Below are positions 12,637 to 14,055 of a stretch of DNA of 14,055 nt, piece after piece; position 1 is the stretch's first letter; each line of letters starts with the position of its first letter. Source of the DNA: JACOMS01 sp964352785 (GTDB taxonomy: Bacteria; Pseudomonadota; Alphaproteobacteria; Caulobacterales; Maricaulaceae); contig CAYGTI010000038.1 in assembly GCA_964352785.1 (NCBI GenBank), forward strand, positions 1 through 14,055. The letters run 5' to 3'. Position numbers and translations under genes: made by a program. The notes under the pieces are model-generated. The model worked only from the letters and a program-made list of their open reading frames with translations. It made no database searches and had not been told where the DNA came from.

Positions 12637-13776
12637 ATGTCACTACCTGCCACTTACTTTCAAATGCTTTCAACTGTTACCTCCGAAGGCGAGCTTCGGA
12701 TGGATTTGTCTGAAAAGCCTATGCCGACGCCAAAAGCGGATCAAGTTGTCGTTCGTATTGAAGCGACTCCGATTAACCCGTCCGACCATGGCGTCATGTT
12801 TGGCTGGGCGTCGATGGCAGAAGCCTCCACATCAGGCAGCGGGAAAGACACTGTCCTGAGCGCGCCCGTCTCGCCGCAAGGCATGGGCGTCATGAAAGCG
12901 CGGATTGGCCAAGGTCTTCCTGTCGGAAATGAAGGGGCAGGGACAGTCGTCGCTGCGGGTGATAGTAAAGAAGCGCAAGCTTTAATGGGTAAAGTCGTGG
13001 CTGTTATGGGCGGCGGCATGTACGCCGAGTACCGCTGCGTCCCAGCAATGACGTGTCTGCCGTTACTCCCCGGACATACGGCCAAAGAGGGCGCATCTAG
13101 TTTTGTTAATCCATTAACGGCGCTCTCTATGCTCGAGACGATGCGGATGGAAGGTCATACGGCGCTTGTGCATACAGCGGCAGCATCTAATTTGGGACAA
13201 ATGCTTAACCGTATCTGCCAAGCAGACGGTGTTGATGTTGTAAATATTGTTCGCCGGCAAGAACAAGCCGACCTGCTGCGCGGGATGGGCGCAAAATATA
13301 TTTGCGATAGCAGCAGCGATAGTTTTATGGCGGATTTAACCGATGCTATTCACGAAACCGGCGCAACGCTTGCCTTTGACGCCACAGGCGGCGGCAAGCT
13401 CGCTTCAAATATACTTACGGCTATGGAAGGCGCTGCGGCGCGTACGCCCGGTGCTTACAGCATATACGGCTCTATTCATCACAAGCAGGTCTATCTTTAC
13501 GGCGGGTTGGATGTCACGCCAACGATCCTGACTCGCGGTTATGGTATGGCGTGGGGTGTTGGGGGCTGGCTTCTTCCAAATTTCCTTGCCAAGGCGGGTA
13601 TGGAGGTCGCCGGGCGCTTGCGGATGCGCGTTGCCAAAGAACTCAAGACAACGTTTGCTAGTCACTACACGGACGAAATCTCTTTGTCCCAAGCGCTGCA
13701 AGCAGATGTTGTTAAAAAGTATAATTCTAAATCCACGGGGTCAAAATTCCTGATTTGTCCTCAAATGGATGTCTAA
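12637..13776 (+). CDS. Zinc-less MDR-superfamily oxidoreductase (quinone oxidoreductase/alcohol dehydrogenase-like)
   Basis: This 379-residue medium-chain dehydrogenase/reductase has a GroES-like N-terminal domain (about 1-145) with the INPSD motif (46-50) in place of the catalytic-zinc cysteine. There is no four-cysteine structural-zinc lobe, so it is of the zinc-independent quinone-oxidoreductase type. A long loop (about 55-92, rich in Gly, Ser and Met) precedes the family segment LPVGNEGAGTVVAAG. The nucleotide-binding turn is LVHTAAASNLGQML (177-190), a variant of the usual GAAGGVG that I recall from a subgroup of proteobacterial proteins about 370-380 long. It is probably NAD(P)H-dependent; substrate unknown. 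ATG 12637 is chosen because GGAG sits at 12627-12630, six bases upstream; an in-frame TTG at 12625 is too early. It forms its own transcription unit, divergent from the peptidase gene. Confidence 0.9.
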   Translation: MSLPATYFQMLSTVTSEGELRMDLSEKPMPTPKADQVVVRIEATPINPSDHGVMFGWASMAEASTSGSGKDTVLSAPVSPQGMGVMKARIGQGLPVGNEGAGTVVAAGDSKEAQALMGKVVAVMGGGMYAEYRCVPAMTCLPLLPGHTAKEGASSFVNPLTALSMLETMRMEGHTALVHTAAASNLGQMLNRICQADGVDVVNIVRRQEQADLLRGMGAKYICDSSSDSFMADLTDAIHETGATLAFDATGGGKLASNILTAMEGAAARTPGAYSIYGSIHHKQVYLYGGLDVTPTILTRGYGMAWGVGGWLLPNFLAKAGMEVAGRLRMRVAKELKTTFASHYTDEISLSQALQADVVKKYNSKSTGSKFLICPQMDV

Positions 13777-14055
13777 TACCCACTGATAGGTTGATCAAAG
13801 AGCGAGGCTCGACTGTCAGTCATGCGAGTTTGCGCTGGGCTTCTTTATGAAGACATAAGATATATTTAAAGGCTGAGAACCTGATCTCTCTCCGTGTTTA
13901 TCTTGGATGTCTTGATCGTTTACGGTTGACGCAGTTATGCCAGAGCAACCGTAGAGCATGCTATAAGCTTGGTCTAGCATTGTGCTTGCTCGGTATTTCT
14001 TACCAACATGACGATAGTCTGAACGGATATTTCAGATAGCGTTAACCCTGTTTTG
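13777..14055. other. Region downstream of the MDR gene, no confident gene
   Basis: No protein family is recognisable in these 279 bases. On the minus strand a 54-codon frame (ATG 13980 to TGA 13816) encodes a hydrophilic peptide beginning MLDQAYSMLYGC; it remains open upstream for another 17 codons without ATG and stops at 14032-14034. It has only a weak GAG ahead of the ATG. A second minus-strand frame runs in from the window end and stops near 13970. A hairpin (13921-13953) lies inside. The 3' ends are too weak to name a terminator. Confidence 0.4.
13921..13953. repeat. Inverted repeat with 8-base arms
   Basis: TACGGTTG (13921-13928) and CAACCGTA (13946-13953) are perfect reverse complements separated by 17 bases. 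There is no T-tract on either side, so it is not a standard terminator; it could be an operator or part of an untranslated RNA. Confidence 0.45.

Noticed and set aside
1..14055. Defence system, CRISPR array, prophage or toxin-antitoxin module
   Set aside because: No regularly spaced repeats, nuclease/helicase gene sets, phage genes or paired small toxin-antitoxin genes were found; the window reads as chromosomal housekeeping and metabolic genes.

Overview
The window looks like chromosomal core sequence from an alphaproteobacterium of moderate GC. Three things point there: the gene block murA - DUF2948 - UPF0262 - low-molecular-weight phosphatase - infA - maf - RNase E/G-like - yacG is typical of that class; the MurA and UPF0262 sequences read as alphaproteobacterial; and a LexA box of the class-specific direct-repeat type (GTTC-N7-GTTC) precedes a DNA polymerase gene. 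A marine member of the Hyphomonadaceae/Maricaulales side is my best guess, at low confidence. No insertion sequence, prophage, CRISPR array or toxin cassette is visible.

Layout. (1) Positions 3-1218, minus strand: tRNA-Thr(GGT) and an arabinose-5-phosphate isomerase (KdsD type, KDO synthesis). (2) Positions 1407-6373, plus strand: a tightly packed block with a small basic protein, murA, a DUF2948 protein, a UPF0262 protein, a low-molecular-weight phosphatase-fold protein, infA, maf, a shortened RNase E/G-like protein and yacG. Several junctions are 1-nt TGATG overlaps, so translational coupling is likely. A hairpin and a gap before infA suggest a second transcription start there. (3) Positions 6368-9992, minus strand: in transcription order, a Y-family DNA polymerase behind a LexA box, a membrane fatty-acid desaturase, a secreted DM13-domain protein and a glycerophosphodiester phosphodiesterase. 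(4) Positions 10145-11116, plus strand: a renalase-like FAD oxidoreductase. (5) Positions 11113-12450, minus strand: an M20-family metallopeptidase with a lipoprotein signal. (6) Positions 12637-13776, plus strand: a zinc-less MDR-type oxidoreductase, followed by 279 bases without a convincing gene.

How the genes relate. Block 2 joins envelope synthesis (MurA, with KdsD divergent beside it), translation initiation (IF-1), nucleotide sanitation or division control (Maf), RNA turnover and gyrase control (YacG). The rest is a set of unrelated functions in damage tolerance, lipid metabolism, redox and peptide processing. Both convergent gene pairs share their stop codons (CTATAG at 6368-6373 and TTAA at 11113-11116), a sign of a compact genome.

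I did not find a clearly new multi-gene system. The items most worth a second look are: the RNase E/G homologue that lacks the 5'-sensor region and Zn-link cysteines; the LexA-controlled Y-family polymerase; the TTG start of infA behind an out-of-frame six-codon ORF with the better ribosome binding site; a similar five-codon ORF bridging maf and the RNase gene; and the absence of hisD from its usual place in the murA block.
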